Positions 45,730 to 58,600 of a stretch of DNA of 64,000 nucleotides are shown piece after piece (position 1 is the first letter of the stretch; each line of letters begins with the position of its first letter). Below the pieces are notes generated by a model. The model was not told the DNA's origin. It ran no database searches and worked only from the letters and a program-made list of their open reading frames with translations. This stretch comes from Zantedeschia hybrid cultivar (Eukaryota > Streptophyta > Magnoliopsida > Alismatales > Araceae), in assembly GCA_030544215.1 (NCBI GenBank), contig JARZZO010000001.1, forward strand, positions 69,280,456 to 69,344,455, written 5' to 3'. The translations under genes were made by a program, and so were the position numbers.

Positions 45730-47762
45730 TGTAACGACCAGTCATCTTATAATCGGGGATCCGATTACTAAATGGGTATTGAATTATTAAAAATTTGAGT
45801 CAAATTAAAATTTCGATAAGTCTGAAAAATAAATAATAAACTAAGTTAAACATTTTACATCACATCGAATCATAAAAAAAGTGTAGAAATTAAGAATTAT
45901 TACAATTCGACTTGACTTAGTAAATAATTATATATTTTAACTGAAAAGAAATAATTAAGCGTACAAGTTTGAAAAGAAAATAACAATTATATCGGGGCAT
46001 ATTTCGGAATAGTAGTTGTTGGCGCGTAATTCGAGATAATATCTTCCACGTTAAGTCTGTTTAGAATTCTCACTTGAAAATCGTAAGGGTGAGTTTTATC
46101 GAAATAGATTCAGTAGGATCTTCCAATTCTCACTACACATTCATGCACTCACAAGCGCAACAACACGAATATAGACAATTAAGTAAAGCAGTAAACACAA
46201 TTCTTAAAGACTCAAATTTCGAAATGAAACACATGTATTTGAAATTTCAACAAGCATAATTTTAAATAGCCACTTGACTCAACATCGGAGTCTACAACCA
46301 ACGTCTTGGTTAAAACACACAAACTACGCAGTTAACACGAAAAACACTGATCTATATGGACTAAACAGCAACCTCTCGGATAGTACACTGGTCACTATGG
46401 CCTGTCTAGTTTTAAGTGGTTTTGTTTTTCCCAGCACGAATGACACTCTAAATATATTTCGGGGTACACCATGTGACCCTCTCTCTAAGCGTTATTCTAC
46501 TATTTTCACATCGGCGTCGTGTCATTCCCACACTAACACAGGGTGCCTAAGTGCTAACAACAGTCACTTTAGGTCCACGGTCGCACAAAATACAACCAAG
46601 TGCGATCCGGTCACATGGAAATTCTCGTCCTTGAAGCACAATTTCAAATATGCATTTAACCAAACTATCTAATAATGTAAACACATGTTAATTGTATGAA
46701 TTAATGGGATTCTGTTTTAAATCACGTCGTCATTCAAGACCCCTAAATTAGTTTATACAAAAATTGTCCTCGGGAGATGGGCCTAAATCGCGTCGCCACT
46801 CGCAGTCGCCATTTAAATCGCGTCGCTGTCTCCAGACACTATTCAAGACAGAAACAGAAACCCACATAATTAGTCTCAGGACATACTGGGCTAAATCACG
46901 TCGTGGTGGGCAGCCGCCATTTAAAAATGACGTCGCTGTCCCCAAACGTCATTTAGCCTTTGAAAACAGGTTTTCCCTTCGGCCTCTCCTGAATCACAAA
47001 GTGGGATTTCCTCTCCCAAATCGCACAAAAATGTCAAAAATGAAGAAAACAGGGGAGAAGTCTAATCATTTCATAAAGAATTCCTTAAAATATGTTTTCT
47101 ACTCCAGAACATCCACACATACAGCATACTTTCAAAATAGGAATACCATGGTTTTAAACAAAACATCTCGAGGATCGTCACCCTACTGGTTTTTTGAACT
47201 CCTCCTAGCTCCTAACCGCCGAACCATCACGTCACAAACCGCCGCTGGTATCGCCGTAGACGCCGTTACTCCACCGGGACGTCGGCCACAGTCTGAAGAG
47301 AAATGCGCCACGAAGGAGATGGTGGTGATAGTAGTGAGGAGTAAGAGGTTGATGGAGTGGAGGAAGATGAAGAATGAGGAGAGGAAAGGGAGAGCGGATG
47401 GGTCAAAGAGAGGGAGGAGAGAAAGAGAGAAATGAGGGAAATGAGGGAGGGTTCGCGGGATCAGACCGAAATTAACTAAAACGCGTCGTCCAAAACCGAC
47501 GCCAATAAGACGATAAGACGGGATCGTACACTGACAGATCTCTGAATAGCGTCATCCATACAAGATGCCATTCAAACGATAAGACCATGGTCGTACTCTC
47601 GCGGCCCAAAACCGGCCCACGTGGCATGTTTTAAAACGCGCCCCCTAACCGGATGCCGTTTGAACTGCGTCAAGCTTGATGCCCTAGTCCCACAAGGATC
47701 TAAACCAAGGGGTCGATACCAAAATTGACCCGATAACTAGATCCGAAACCTCAGTCTTTACA
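45730..47762. mobile_element. Solo LTR of a Ty3/Gypsy-like retrotransposon
   Basis: The block begins TGTAACGACC and ends GTCTTTACA. Perfect 5-bp target duplications CATAA lie at 45725-45729 and 47763-47767. Length is 2033 bp with no polymerase genes, so internal DNA was lost by LTR-LTR recombination. It contains at least nine GCGTC-type spaced dyads, like those near 1.8-2.1 kb. The open frame at 46764-47435 shows no retroviral motif. Orientation is unclear; a CT-rich leader-like stretch favours the minus strand. Confidence 0.85.
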
Positions 47763-47767
47763 CATAA

Positions 47768-50293
47768 TCTGACTTTTACCATCTTGTTTTGATGCTTCGA
47801 CCCGGCAGAAATGCTTTATATATTTTTGTCTCAAGTGTATAATCATCCACGCTTTTCGAAGAGAAGCCAGAGTTTGGGAAGAGTACCTAAAACTCTGAAA
47901 AAATCAATTTTCATTGGGCACTTTTTAAGTTTAAAATAACCAAAAGTTCATCCTTCAATTTCATGTTCGTAAAAAGGATAAAAGCTACACATTATCGTAA
48001 CATGTTATTATTTTCAAATATTTAATTCAAACTATCCTATTCCAAGTCAATTTTTATGATTTCTATATCATTCATCAGAGAATATTTATTTACTTTTACA
48101 ACCATATAAAAGATGAGGATGTTTAAAAGAAACTTTTGATATTAATATTGAAAATGTCTCTATATATCTCTTAAGAAAAGAATTGATATCCCAGAGTACC
48201 GAAAACTGACATTCTTTTGATATTTTACTTCTGGTAGAAGGGTAAATAATTGTTTACTGCATGCATTTTACGCCCTGGATGGCAACTCGTTACAGAATAC
48301 GACTGATATAATTATTTTGTTAAACATCAATAATAGCTATAACATGTGGCACTTTGATAACTTCTTTTCTCCTAGTATACTCTCATTTTGCTTGGATAGA
48401 TCATGTTTCGATCATGGTGGTTAGACCATCTAGTCAAATCTCCTCTCCTCTTCTCAGGGCAAAAATTGGCTTCCTTTTTCACTCTCACAATATGTCTAAA
48501 CCCCTTTCTCCTTTCCCATCTTGACACTTCCAATCACATGAGAAAATGACATTGTAAATGTCAATTTCAACTTTGGAATTAAGAAAAAGTAAAGTGATAT
48601 CTCATTTGCCACACATACTATGTGAGAGACATTGTTTTTTTTTTCCCTCTCTCAAGTTCAAAATGAAATCTCTTGCCACTGCACATGAGGAAACAATGTT
48701 TGCAAAAGAACATACCATTACTAATGTTGATTTCAACCTTTGAATTGGAAAAAGAAAAAAGTTAAAGTGGGCTTTAACACTCTATGCCTTATCAGTATTT
48801 TATTCTATAATATTGAACATTCTTTGCTAATAAAAAAGAAGAATACTAGTATACCATACATTATGACCTGCCTGGTCTTCCATTGGAAAAAATCTTGGGT
48901 ATGTGCTGAAGGTATTTTAAACGAAGTTATTTGATACGGGATCAATATGCTAGCAATTATTAGATGGGGGGGGCCTTCTTTGTCCGTACATCTTTTATTT
49001 AATTAGCTCCTATGTTGTTTTTGGCCTTACATGACATCAAATTTCGGACTTCCTATTTCCTCCAAACTTACACACGAAAGCTTTCTCATTCTACGCGATT
49101 CTTATAAGCTTAATACCAATTGTCCTTATTCCATCTGCCATTTTACTCTCAAATGTCATATAGCTCCGAACTTTAAGTTGGTGTCATCCGCCTTTATTCT
49201 TCAATTTTTTTTCTTGTTTTACTCTTCAAACCTTTATGTCAGATGCTTGAATTCTGGAGAGAAAATGATCAACTGCTAATCCATTTCGACTATAGGAAGA
49301 AATTTTACACATTGTTACTGGCCTTCAACCAAAATGTGAATTAATAAGTATGCTCAGTTAACTTCCTTTTTTGATATTCAATAATTCAAGGACAAAACAA
49401 AGATACAAACAATATCCCAGAAATATGCAACTTCTTTGTCCAAAAAATGTGCTTAGATCCGATACTCTAACTATTTTCAGATCGTATCATTTAAGGGTTT
49501 AAGCAACTCTTTGGTTATTATATTCACAGAAGAAGGGCACAGGTACACCATGCAAATGTAAGTCCCAAATTAATTCAATTTAAATATGAGATGGAGAATA
49601 AAACTGCTTTTGCCCGTGAAACTTTTAAAACAGAGATGCAGTAACTATGATATGATTATTCGATCAATTATTAATTTATAGTATAATTAACAGATAATCT
49701 TTTTAAAATGATATGCATTACAATAAGCTTAGCTTATTGATATATTTTTATATTTTGGCCACTAAAAACATAGTGTATTTAAAAATAACCCTCCTAAGCT
49801 AACTATTTACAAATGTGCTCCTAAATATTACAAGTAAGTTCATGAGTTTTACCAATAAGCCCGGAGTTGTAAGAAAGTTATGATTGTGAGAATTTATTTA
49901 TAAATAATTCGATTAAAAGGATTTATTTGTAATATCAAAGGTTTTAAGACGTAAAAATATAATTTTTTATCTTTTAACCTCTAAAAATATACTTCTTTAA
50001 ACTAATAAACTGATGATATAGCGCACACAGTCTAACGATTAACCTAAATAAGATTTTCTGAGTCTAATGATTAACCATCAAAATCTCTTTCTCTCTGATC
50101 ATTAGTTAAAAAAGTTAATCTTAGACAAAATCTGCTGCCACAATCAAGTTTTGGATGTTGATCCGCACCAAATTCGGCCGTCTGCATCCCTCTTTCAAGA
50201 ACATTAAGTGTTCGCACGTGTGGAAGACCGCAAACGCCCAACGGTCGTGTAAACGGATATCCAGAGATCCCCTACAACCTTTAGAGCCGTTAA
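47768..50293. other. Intergenic between the solo LTR and the nested DNA transposons
   Basis: AT-rich. No conserved exon is seen. The part nearest 50100-50290 may be displaced upstream sequence of the acetyltransferase gene, because the transposons at 50302-59533 lie between it and that gene. Confidence 0.45.
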
Positions 50294-51109
50294 GTCCTCT
50301 GCCTAGGGTTGTCAAGGGGGCGAATACTAAACGGATATCATAGTATTTTGACTTCGCTCCGTAAAGTATTATCCGAATATCTGACGGATAATAAATTTTT
50401 CTATTCGAATTCGATTCCACTGAATAATATCCGAATTTGAATAATAATTTGAATACATAAATATTTCAACTTTGTCTTGTAATATAAATTTAATTCTTTG
50501 TATAGTCTATGAATATCATATATTTGAATTAATAAATATTCAAGTTATATATGTTTAGATAAATTTTAAATAACTTGAATCTTTTATTAAATATACCTTA
50601 GACAATAACAAATGACTTAAATAATTTATGTAAATTAGTAAAATTATTAAAAATAAAAAATCACAATAAACTTTATTACAACACGTTTTAAGAATATGTC
50701 AAATATCAAATTACCATTGATTTAAATATATAAACATCATTAAAATTAGAAGAACTTATTAAAATACATAATCGGTCGGATAATAATCGAAGTGAATATC
50801 TATTTTTCGTTTTCACATTTAATGTTAATCTGATAATTAAGGTCCCGTTTGGTATCGGGATAGAACGGGAATAGGGATGGATTATACCCGTTTTGCGTTT
50901 GGTATGCCAAAAACTTGTGAGAATAAGAGGGGTTAAGAAGAATAGGGTTATCCCCAATAATGAGGTTAAGATTGGGGATAACTCATTCCACGTTTTAGGT
51001 GGAATGAGTTAATCTCATTTTTTCATCCCCATTTTTCTCTCCTCTGCCCCTCTGCCCGTACCCCGACGCCCCTCCCGTACCCCCGACGCCCCTCCGACGA
51101 GCAGCACGA

Positions 51110-51575
51110 CCGACCCCGGCATCCTGCCTCCTTCCCGGCGGCGACTCCGGCTTCCCGGCGGCGACTCCGGCACCCGGTGGCATCCCCATTTCTCTCGACC
51201 CCGACGATCTTTTTCCTCTCCTCTGCCTGTGCCCCCGACGCCCCTCTGCCCTTCCCTTCTAAACCCTAGACTCCGACGAACAGTGAGTCGACGGCGGCGA
51301 CTCCGGCATTCTGCCTCCTTCCCGGCGGCATCTCCTTCCCGCGGCGACCTTGGCATCCCGTCTCCTTCTCGGTGGCATCCCACCTCCTTCCCGACGGTGA
51401 GTGTTTCTCGGCGGCGATCCCGGCATCACGTCTCCTGGCCCGCGGCATCTCGCCTCCTTTCCGGCGGTATCTCCTTCCCGGTGGCATCCCGCCTCCTTCC
51501 CCGCAGTATCTCGCCTCCTTTCCGGTGGCATCTCCTTCCCGGCGGCATCTCGCCTCCTTCCCGGCGGCAAGGTCT
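51110..51575. repeat. GC-rich minisatellite in the Harbinger leader
   Basis: Repeated TCCCGGCGGCATCTCGCCTC-like units of about 22-30 bp with CpG-rich composition. Long open frames across it on both strands (for example 51229-51780) are products of the repeat, with no recognisable domain. Confidence 0.75.
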
Positions 51576-52280
51576 TCTCTTCCCCTCTGTTTGTTGGTTC
51601 TCTGCGTCTCGTGGCAAGGTGTTTCCTTTCCTTTCCTCTGTTGGTTGCTCCTTTGCTCCTGTGCATCACGTGTTCTTCGGATTTTTCCTTCCATGTTCCT
51701 GCAAACAATATATATGGCTATCATTTTTTCCTTTCCTGTTTTTGAACATGATGCTCCTATTTTATTTTCCCCTGCTATAGGCGATCGGTTGTGGTTGTGC
51801 AGCAATTATATGGTGCTTTCCTCGTTTTCTCCTTTCTTCTTCCTGAACATGATGCCCGTATTATTTTTTTATGTTGGGAATTTGTTGATCCTTCTCTGTT
51901 GAAATTTGCTGCATTTTCTGTTTGTAATGTGCTGGTTTTTCTCTGTTGTGAATGAGCTGGTCCTTCTCTGTTATGAAGGTGCTGCTCGTTTCTGTTGGCA
52001 CTGTGCTGTTGAAAGCATGTGATTACTCATTCCCTCATGTTTCCACATAGCATATGGCGCTATTGCTCCTTCCCTCTGTCGCTTGTGGTTCCACATAGCA
52101 TTCCACATACTCATTCCCTCTGTCGTTTGTGGTTCCTCCTCACTTGTATGTTTTTTATGTTTCCTCATTGCACGCGTCTGATTGCTCCATTGATATACAC
52201 ACATATATGTTTTCTTATGATTTTACATTGATCTCATTATTTTATCTTTCTTTGTATTCAATAATCCTCCCTAGTAAAGA

Positions 52281-53324
52281 ATGAGTCAGTCTAAGGATGG
52301 TAAAAGTAGAGTGGCTAATTGGAGTATCGAAGGTGATCGTACCTTGGTAGATCTTCTTGTAGAGCACAGGGTTAACAACGATGGATTTGCCAATGGCAAT
52401 TTTACGAAAGAGGCTTGGAAGTCCACTGTTGTTAAATTCAATTCCATTTCTAAACTGGGCTATTCACTCTATCATTTGAAGAATTGTTTCAAAAACCTGA
52501 AGAAATTGTATTCCCTATATCTTAATCTTAAGAGTAGGATGTCAGGTTGGGGTTGGGATGATGAAAAACATGTGCCTGTCCCAGGCGACCGAGAGACTTG
52601 GGAGGATCTGATAGCGGTATGTGAGTGGGTGTTGTATGACGAGTTTTTCATTTCATTACTTTCAGTCATTCATCACTAATAACATGAGCAAATGTTACAT
52701 TTTTTTCAGTGCAATAAAGAATATAAACAAATACAAAGAAAGCCTTTCTACTTCATGGAACAAATGCACCTGATTTGTTCCACTTCTTTGGCTAGGGGAG
52801 ATAATGCTTCACCTAATTCGGGTACCTCATACCTAGATATACGAAGTGAAACTGGAGATGATGATGAAGTGACGGATGTGGACCTAGGCTTAGACTTCAA
52901 TTTAAATTGCTTCAATTTAGAGGGTGAGACATCCGAATATAATGTCCAGCATGAAGAAATGCCAACTCCCACACCTAACATGAATGAGGAGGCTACTCCT
53001 CCACAGAGAAACACTTCCACTTCTACTAATGCTAATAGAAAGAGGAAGCGGGCTACTGATCTTGGTAATGAGCAGATGGATAGGCTAGTCAAGTTGGGTG
53101 AGGAAAGACTCAAATTGACAAGGGAGATTGTGGAGCATCAAAAAATGTCAGCTCCGTCCGTTGCAACAGCTCTTCAGGAGTTGATGAAAGTCACTGGAAT
53201 TCCGCAAGAGTCTTTTTATAAAGCTGTTGATTTGCTGAAGCCTGTCGATGATCGTTCTATCTTTTTATCGCTACCAGATGAATTGAGGCTTGGGTGGATA
53301 ATGACCCGCCTAGGCTACTATTGA
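52281..53324 (+). CDS. Harbinger ORF1: Myb/SANT-like DNA-binding protein, 2 exons
   Basis: Exon 1 is 52281-52616 and exon 2 is 52710-53324, joined through a GT-AG intron of 93 bp. The product is 316 residues. The N-terminal half is a Myb/SANT-like domain of the type paired with plant Harbinger transposases (WSIEGDRTLVDLLVEH, NGNFTKEAWK, LKNCFKNLKKLY, ETWEDLIA). An acidic and Ser/Thr-rich linker follows, then a basic NRKRKR and a helical C-terminus. In this superfamily the partner binds the transposase and element DNA and helps nuclear entry. The frame is intact. It lies 104 bp upstream of the transposase reading frame. Confidence 0.88.
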
Positions 53325-53428
53325 TATCCTTTAATTTGTTTTTTTAAATGTGATTTCTGTTGTTATTTTTATGTGCAAAACATGATCATTTCATACTTGT
53401 ATAACATAGGATCTTATCTTTTGACAAC

Positions 53429-54879
53429 ATGGAATTCGCTGCTATGAACCCTCCTGCCTTTGACATTCTTACATTTATGATGGAAGAGGAAGAGTATTGG
53501 GAACAAGTTGAACACATGGTCATACTTCATTTGTTATCGTCGTCATTTCACACTCATGGTCCTAGTAGGCCAATGCATACTGATATAGGTCGAGGGAATA
53601 GGTGGGTAAATGAGTTGATGGCAGGCCATGTGGGAAGGTCATATTCCAGTTTTCGGGTGCACCCATAGTTGTTTTTAAGACTGAGAGATAATCTCATGGA
53701 GCGGGATGCCCTACAAGACACGAAGAACATGTCTGCTACTGAACAATTAGCCATATTTTTGCTCGAGGTTGGCCATGGTATTGGGAATAGGTTGCTTCGT
53801 GAATGGTTTCAGCACTCAGGGGAGACCATAAGTCGTCATTTTAACAATGTGCTCATGGCAATATTGTCAATACATCGTGACTACATTAAGGGCCCTACTT
53901 CCGATGAACCGGTGCACCCAAAGATTCGTCGTGATCCAAAGTATTATCCTTTTTTCAAGGTAATATTATTTACCGTACACACCTAACATTCTTATCTATG
54001 TATCTTTGTGTCGTCATGTGTTTGATTAACTTTATTTCCTATGCCAATAGAATGTTGTAGGTGCAATTGATGGCACACATGTTTCTGCAAAGGTCCCACA
54101 TATTGACCAGCCTCGATTTCGAAATAGAAAGGGTGAAACCTCCCAGAATGTCATGGGTTGTGTGAATTTTGATCTAATGTTCACATACATTGTTGTTGGC
54201 TGGGAGGGTTCTGCTGCAGATATGAAGGTCTTGAGGTGGGCAATGGAGAGTGGAGGTTTTATTGTACCTGAAGGTAAATACTATTCAATACAGTAATTAA
54301 AGTACTCAATTTTGATGCTAAACAATAGCTACAACTTGTATCGTAGGGAAATATTATTTGGTCGATGCTGGGTATGCAAACACCCCTCAATTCTTAGCGC
54401 CGTACCGCGGCACTCGATACCATTTGTCTGAGTATAATTCTTCAAGAAGGAATCGGCTAACATATAGAAGTAAGAAGGATCTGTTCAATCATAGGCATGC
54501 TCAGCTACGTAATGTTGTTGAGCGTGCCTTTGGGGTATTGAAAGCCCGATTCACAATTTTAGTAAAACGACGAAATTATCCCATTAAGACTCAGGCAAAG
54601 ATTGCAATGGCTTCTTGTGTCTTACACAACTTCATTAGGAAGGAACAAGGCCTTGATTTAATTTTTCAACAAGGAGAATGTGATTTGATGATGGAGGGAG
54701 ACAATGAAGTAAACGAAGAGGATAATGTTAATGGCACAGAGGCTCCTAGAGGGGAGAGATTCAGAAACCAAATGGCCACTCGTCTTTGGGCACAGCACAC
54801 TAGGCGAGGGTACAAATTGCTATACATATGTTGTTTTACATTGGTTATTATTGTATTCATTTTCAAATGTGGTATATGA
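53429..54879 (+). pseudogene. Harbinger DDE transposase (HARBI1-like), one premature stop
   Basis: Exons are 53429-53959, 54051-54273 and 54347 onward, with GT-AG introns of 91 and 73 bp. The catalytic acids are in AIDGTHV, GSAADMKVLR and NVVERAFGVLK (D, D and E). After these come MASCVLHNFIR and ATRLWAQH. A TAG at 53666-53668, in frame after RVHP and before LFLRLRD, interrupts exon 1; otherwise the frame is open. The 3' end is either the stop at 54879 or a splice near 54810 to an acceptor before 54904. It would cut and paste the element together with ORF1. Confidence 0.88.
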
Positions 54880-55374
54880 CTGCACACCCATTGTCAATTG
54901 CAGGCACGGGGAAGAGGAAGGAGGGAATGATCAATGACATTTCATATGTTGTATTTTCGATATGTTTACATTTTATTTTCGATGCGTGGATTTTTTTTCT
55001 TTTGCAATACATAGACATTTCATATGTTGTAATGCTACATTTATGTCATCTTTGTTCTACCCCCTGCGAGTGCCATAAGTTGAACCTTAATATTTCCTTG
55101 ACATTGACATAGATATATGGTGGAAGCAAATGGTTTCAGTTTGGGTTGAACTGATAGCTGCCTTATACATATGTGGAAGCAAATGGTTTTATTTTGGGTT
55201 GAACTTATGGTTTGAACTTATGGCTACCTTATACACGGATAGAAGCAAACGATTTCATTTTGGGTAGACAATCATGACTGTTATGTCCTACTTGGTGTTT
55301 CTTGTAAATATAAACATGTGCATGTCTTTTATGTCCTACTTGGTCTTTCTTGTTCTTGTTCTTGCAGATTTCTT

Positions 55375-56040
55375 CTTATATGTACAGGTTTATATGCTTC
55401 AGCTGTTCTTTCTTTTGGTTAAGTTGTTTTTTCAGTGGGCTGTAAATATAAACATGTGCATGTGTTTATATGCCCCAGTCTATTTTATTTTTATTTTCTG
55501 TGGATTGGGCTGTAAATATAAACCGATGCACAGGTTTATATGCCTCACTTGTTCTTTTTTTTGGTTAACTTGTTTTTTTCAATGTTCTTGTAGATTTCTT
55601 CTTACATGCACAGGTTTATATGCCTCACTTGTTCTTTCTTTTGGTTAAGTTGTTTTTCAATGGGCTGTAAATATAAACATGTGTATGTGTTTATATGCCC
55701 CAGTTTTTTTTTTTTTATGTGGATTGGGCTGTAAATATAAACCGATGCACAGGTTTATATGCCTCACTTGTTCTTTCTTTTGGTTAACTTGTTTTTTTCA
55801 ATGTTCTTGCAGATTTCTTCTTATATGCACAGATTTATATGCCTCACATGTTCTTTTTTTTGGTTAAGTTGTTTTTCAATGGGCTGTAAATATAAACATG
55901 TGCATGTGTTTATATGCCCTAGTTTTTTTTAAATTTTTTTTCTGTGGATTGGGCTGTAAATATAAACCGATGCACAGGTTTATATGCCTCACTTGTTCTT
56001 TCTTTTGGTTAACTTGTTTTTTTCAATGGGTTGTAAATAT
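55375..56040. repeat. ~220-bp tandem repeats in the Harbinger 3' region
   Basis: ATAAACCGATGCACAGGTTT recurs at about 55518, 55738 and 55963, each followed by TATGCCTCACTTGTTC. Spacing is 220-225 bp. Short cysteine/phenylalanine-rich open frames here are repeat shadows. Confidence 0.85.
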
Positions 56041-56054
56041 AAACAGGTGCATAT

Positions 56055-57300
56055 TAAGGGGCAGTGATGATGGGAAGGACAATTCAATTGATGCAAAATG
56101 CATGTGAAGGTCTCACAACAACCCTGCTCATTCAATTCAGGGTGAGTCAGATGGTTGGCTTGTGATGTCAACATATGCATTGCAGGTGATTTTAAAAAAA
56201 AAAGGAGAATTGACCATATGAGCCTCCATTGGGAGTCTCTCACATAATGTGCTGGTTTCTACCTCCCATAGGTATGCATTGTGATGACAGCCTATGCATT
56301 GCATAGGTCTATATGTCCGACTTCTTTGTGTTATTTTTGATGGAATTGTAATGTGATGATGGGCAATGATGATGGTAAGAACAGTTCAATTGATGCAAAA
56401 TGCATATGAAGGTCTCACAACAACCCTGCTCATTCAATTCAGGGTGAGTCAGATGGTTGGTTTGTGATGGCAACATATGCATTGCAGGTGATTTAAAAAA
56501 AAAAAGGAGAATTGACCATATGAGCCTCCATTGGGAGTAATGATGGGAAGGACAGTTCAATTGAGGCACAATGCATATGAAGGTCTCACGGCAACTCTTG
56601 AGTCGATTAAGTGGTTTGTGATGGCAACATACGCATTGCCCGTGATTTTTTTTTAAAAAAAAAGAACTGACCATCTGAGTCTCTATTGGGAGTCTCCCAC
56701 ATATTGTGTTGGCTTCTACCTCCCATAGGTATGCATTGTGATGGAAGCCTATGTATGTATGTCCGATTGTTTGTTTTTTTTTTTTTTTTGAATTCTAATG
56801 TGATAATGGGTAGTGATGATGGGAAGGACAGTTCAATTGAGGCATAATGCATATGAAGGTCTCATGGCAACCATTGAGTCAATTGAGTGGTTTGTGATGG
56901 CAACATATGCATTGCCCGTGATTTTTTTTTTTTTTAAAAAGAACTGACCATCTGAGCCTCTATTGAGAGTCTCCCACATATTGTGTTGGCTTCTACCTCC
57001 CATAGGTATGTATTGTGATGGCAGCCTATGTCTATATGTCCGATTGTTTGTTTTGTTTTGTTTTTTTTTTTAATTCTAATGTGATAATGGGTAGTGATGA
57101 TGGGAATGACAGTTCAATTGAGGTAAAATGCATCTGAGCCTGAGGCTCAGTTCAGTGTGCTAGTTTCTAACTCCCATAGGTAAGCATTGTGATGCAACAT
57201 ATGTATTGCATACGTTTATATGTCCGACTAGTTTGTTTTGTTTTTTTGTATATTAATGTTTCTAATAAGAATAGGCAGTGATGATGGAAAGGATAAATCA
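56055..57300. repeat. ~180-290-bp repeats around GTGATGATGGGAAGGAC
   Basis: About six imperfect copies start near 56061, 56361, 56534, 56811, 57092 and 57275. Longer ones share TCTCCCACATA...CTACCTCCCATAGGTATG and an A/T-run. The last part (57124-57282) is also present in the MITE at 59122-59533. Confidence 0.8.
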
Positions 57301-57657
57301 ATTGATGCAAAATGGGAAGGTTTTACAAAGGTCTCAAAAGGTAAGTATTATTTTAAATAATATCATATATCTTTTGCTTGTTATTGAACATTTTTTTCCC
57401 CTTTTCAGCATGGTGATAATTCTCCATTCACTTGGTGGTGTCTATATGAGCGGAAATAACGGTGGTCATACAAACTTTGCAGCTGAACAAATGAAGGCAT
57501 TTTGAAGACGTTTCTGCATATTCTTATTTCATGAATGTAAATTTGAAACATGTTTATTTCTTATAAATGTCATGTACTAAAAAGAGACCTATGTACGTTT
57601 GATTTTTAAATATTAATGTAAATGAAATTTTCATATCCCATTACATGTAGATGTGTT

Positions 57658-58600
57658 CCATTTATTGTTTAAATTGTCTTTAAAATCAATGTGAGGGGAC
57701 CACGCCGAATATGGTAAATTTATAAATTAATATATGTGAAAAAGTGTCACGGGGAGACCATATGTTTTGTTTATGTGTCAATTAATACAAATATACAAAT
57801 AAGAGGTCAAGCCAAATAAAATATAAAGTTGTATAATAAATTTTCTAATATGTAATATACATAGACAAAATTTAATGTTATTAGCTGAAGTATCTCAATT
57901 ATTTTCATAAATTTGTGTAATGGGAAATAGACAAATTTTAGATGTTTTAATTAATGACATGAAATAATATCTCACCAAATGTATGAAGTGTTCGATTTTT
58001 TATTGAATGTATGTGCGTTTAAAATTAATATGAAAGAAACAAGCTAAATATGATACATTTGATAATTTTACAAATATGCTCTATTTGTAGAAATTTTTTT
58101 ATGAAAAATTAATATAAATATACAAATAACGCCATTTATTGTTTAAATTATCTTTAAAATCAATGTGAGGGGACCACGCCGAATATGGTAAATTTATAAA
58201 TTAATATGTGTGAAAAAATGAGTCACGTCAAATATGTTTTGTTTATGTGTCAATTAATACAAATATACAAATAAGGGATCAAGCAAAATAAAATATAAAG
58301 TTGTATAATAAATTTTATAATATGTAATATACATAGATAAAATTTAATGTTATTAGTTGTATCTCAATTAGTTTCATAAATTTGTGTAATGGGAAATAGA
58401 CAAATTTTAGATGTTTTAATTAATGACATGGAATAATATCTCACCAAATGTAAGTGTTCGATTTTTTATTGAATAGATGTGCGTTTAAAATTAATATGAA
58501 AGAAGCAAGCTAAATATGATACATTTGATAATTTTACAAATATGTTCTATTTGTAGAAATTTTTTTATGAAAAATTAATATAAATATATAAATAACGGTA
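57658..58600. repeat. 476-bp AT-rich tandem duplication near the Harbinger 3' end
   Basis: TGAGGGGACCACGCCGAATA occurs in both copies, which begin at about 57658 and 58134 and are nearly identical over their length with small deletions. Confidence 0.85.

Noticed and set aside
46764..47435. 223-residue open frame in the solo LTR
   Set aside because: It lies wholly in the LTR, is rich in K/R/S from biased composition and shows no retroviral or host domain.
51229..51902. Long overlapping open frames on both strands in the Harbinger leader
   Set aside because: They run over a GC-rich minisatellite. Arg/Pro/Ser-rich text on one strand mirrors Gly/Arg-rich text on the other, which is repeat composition.
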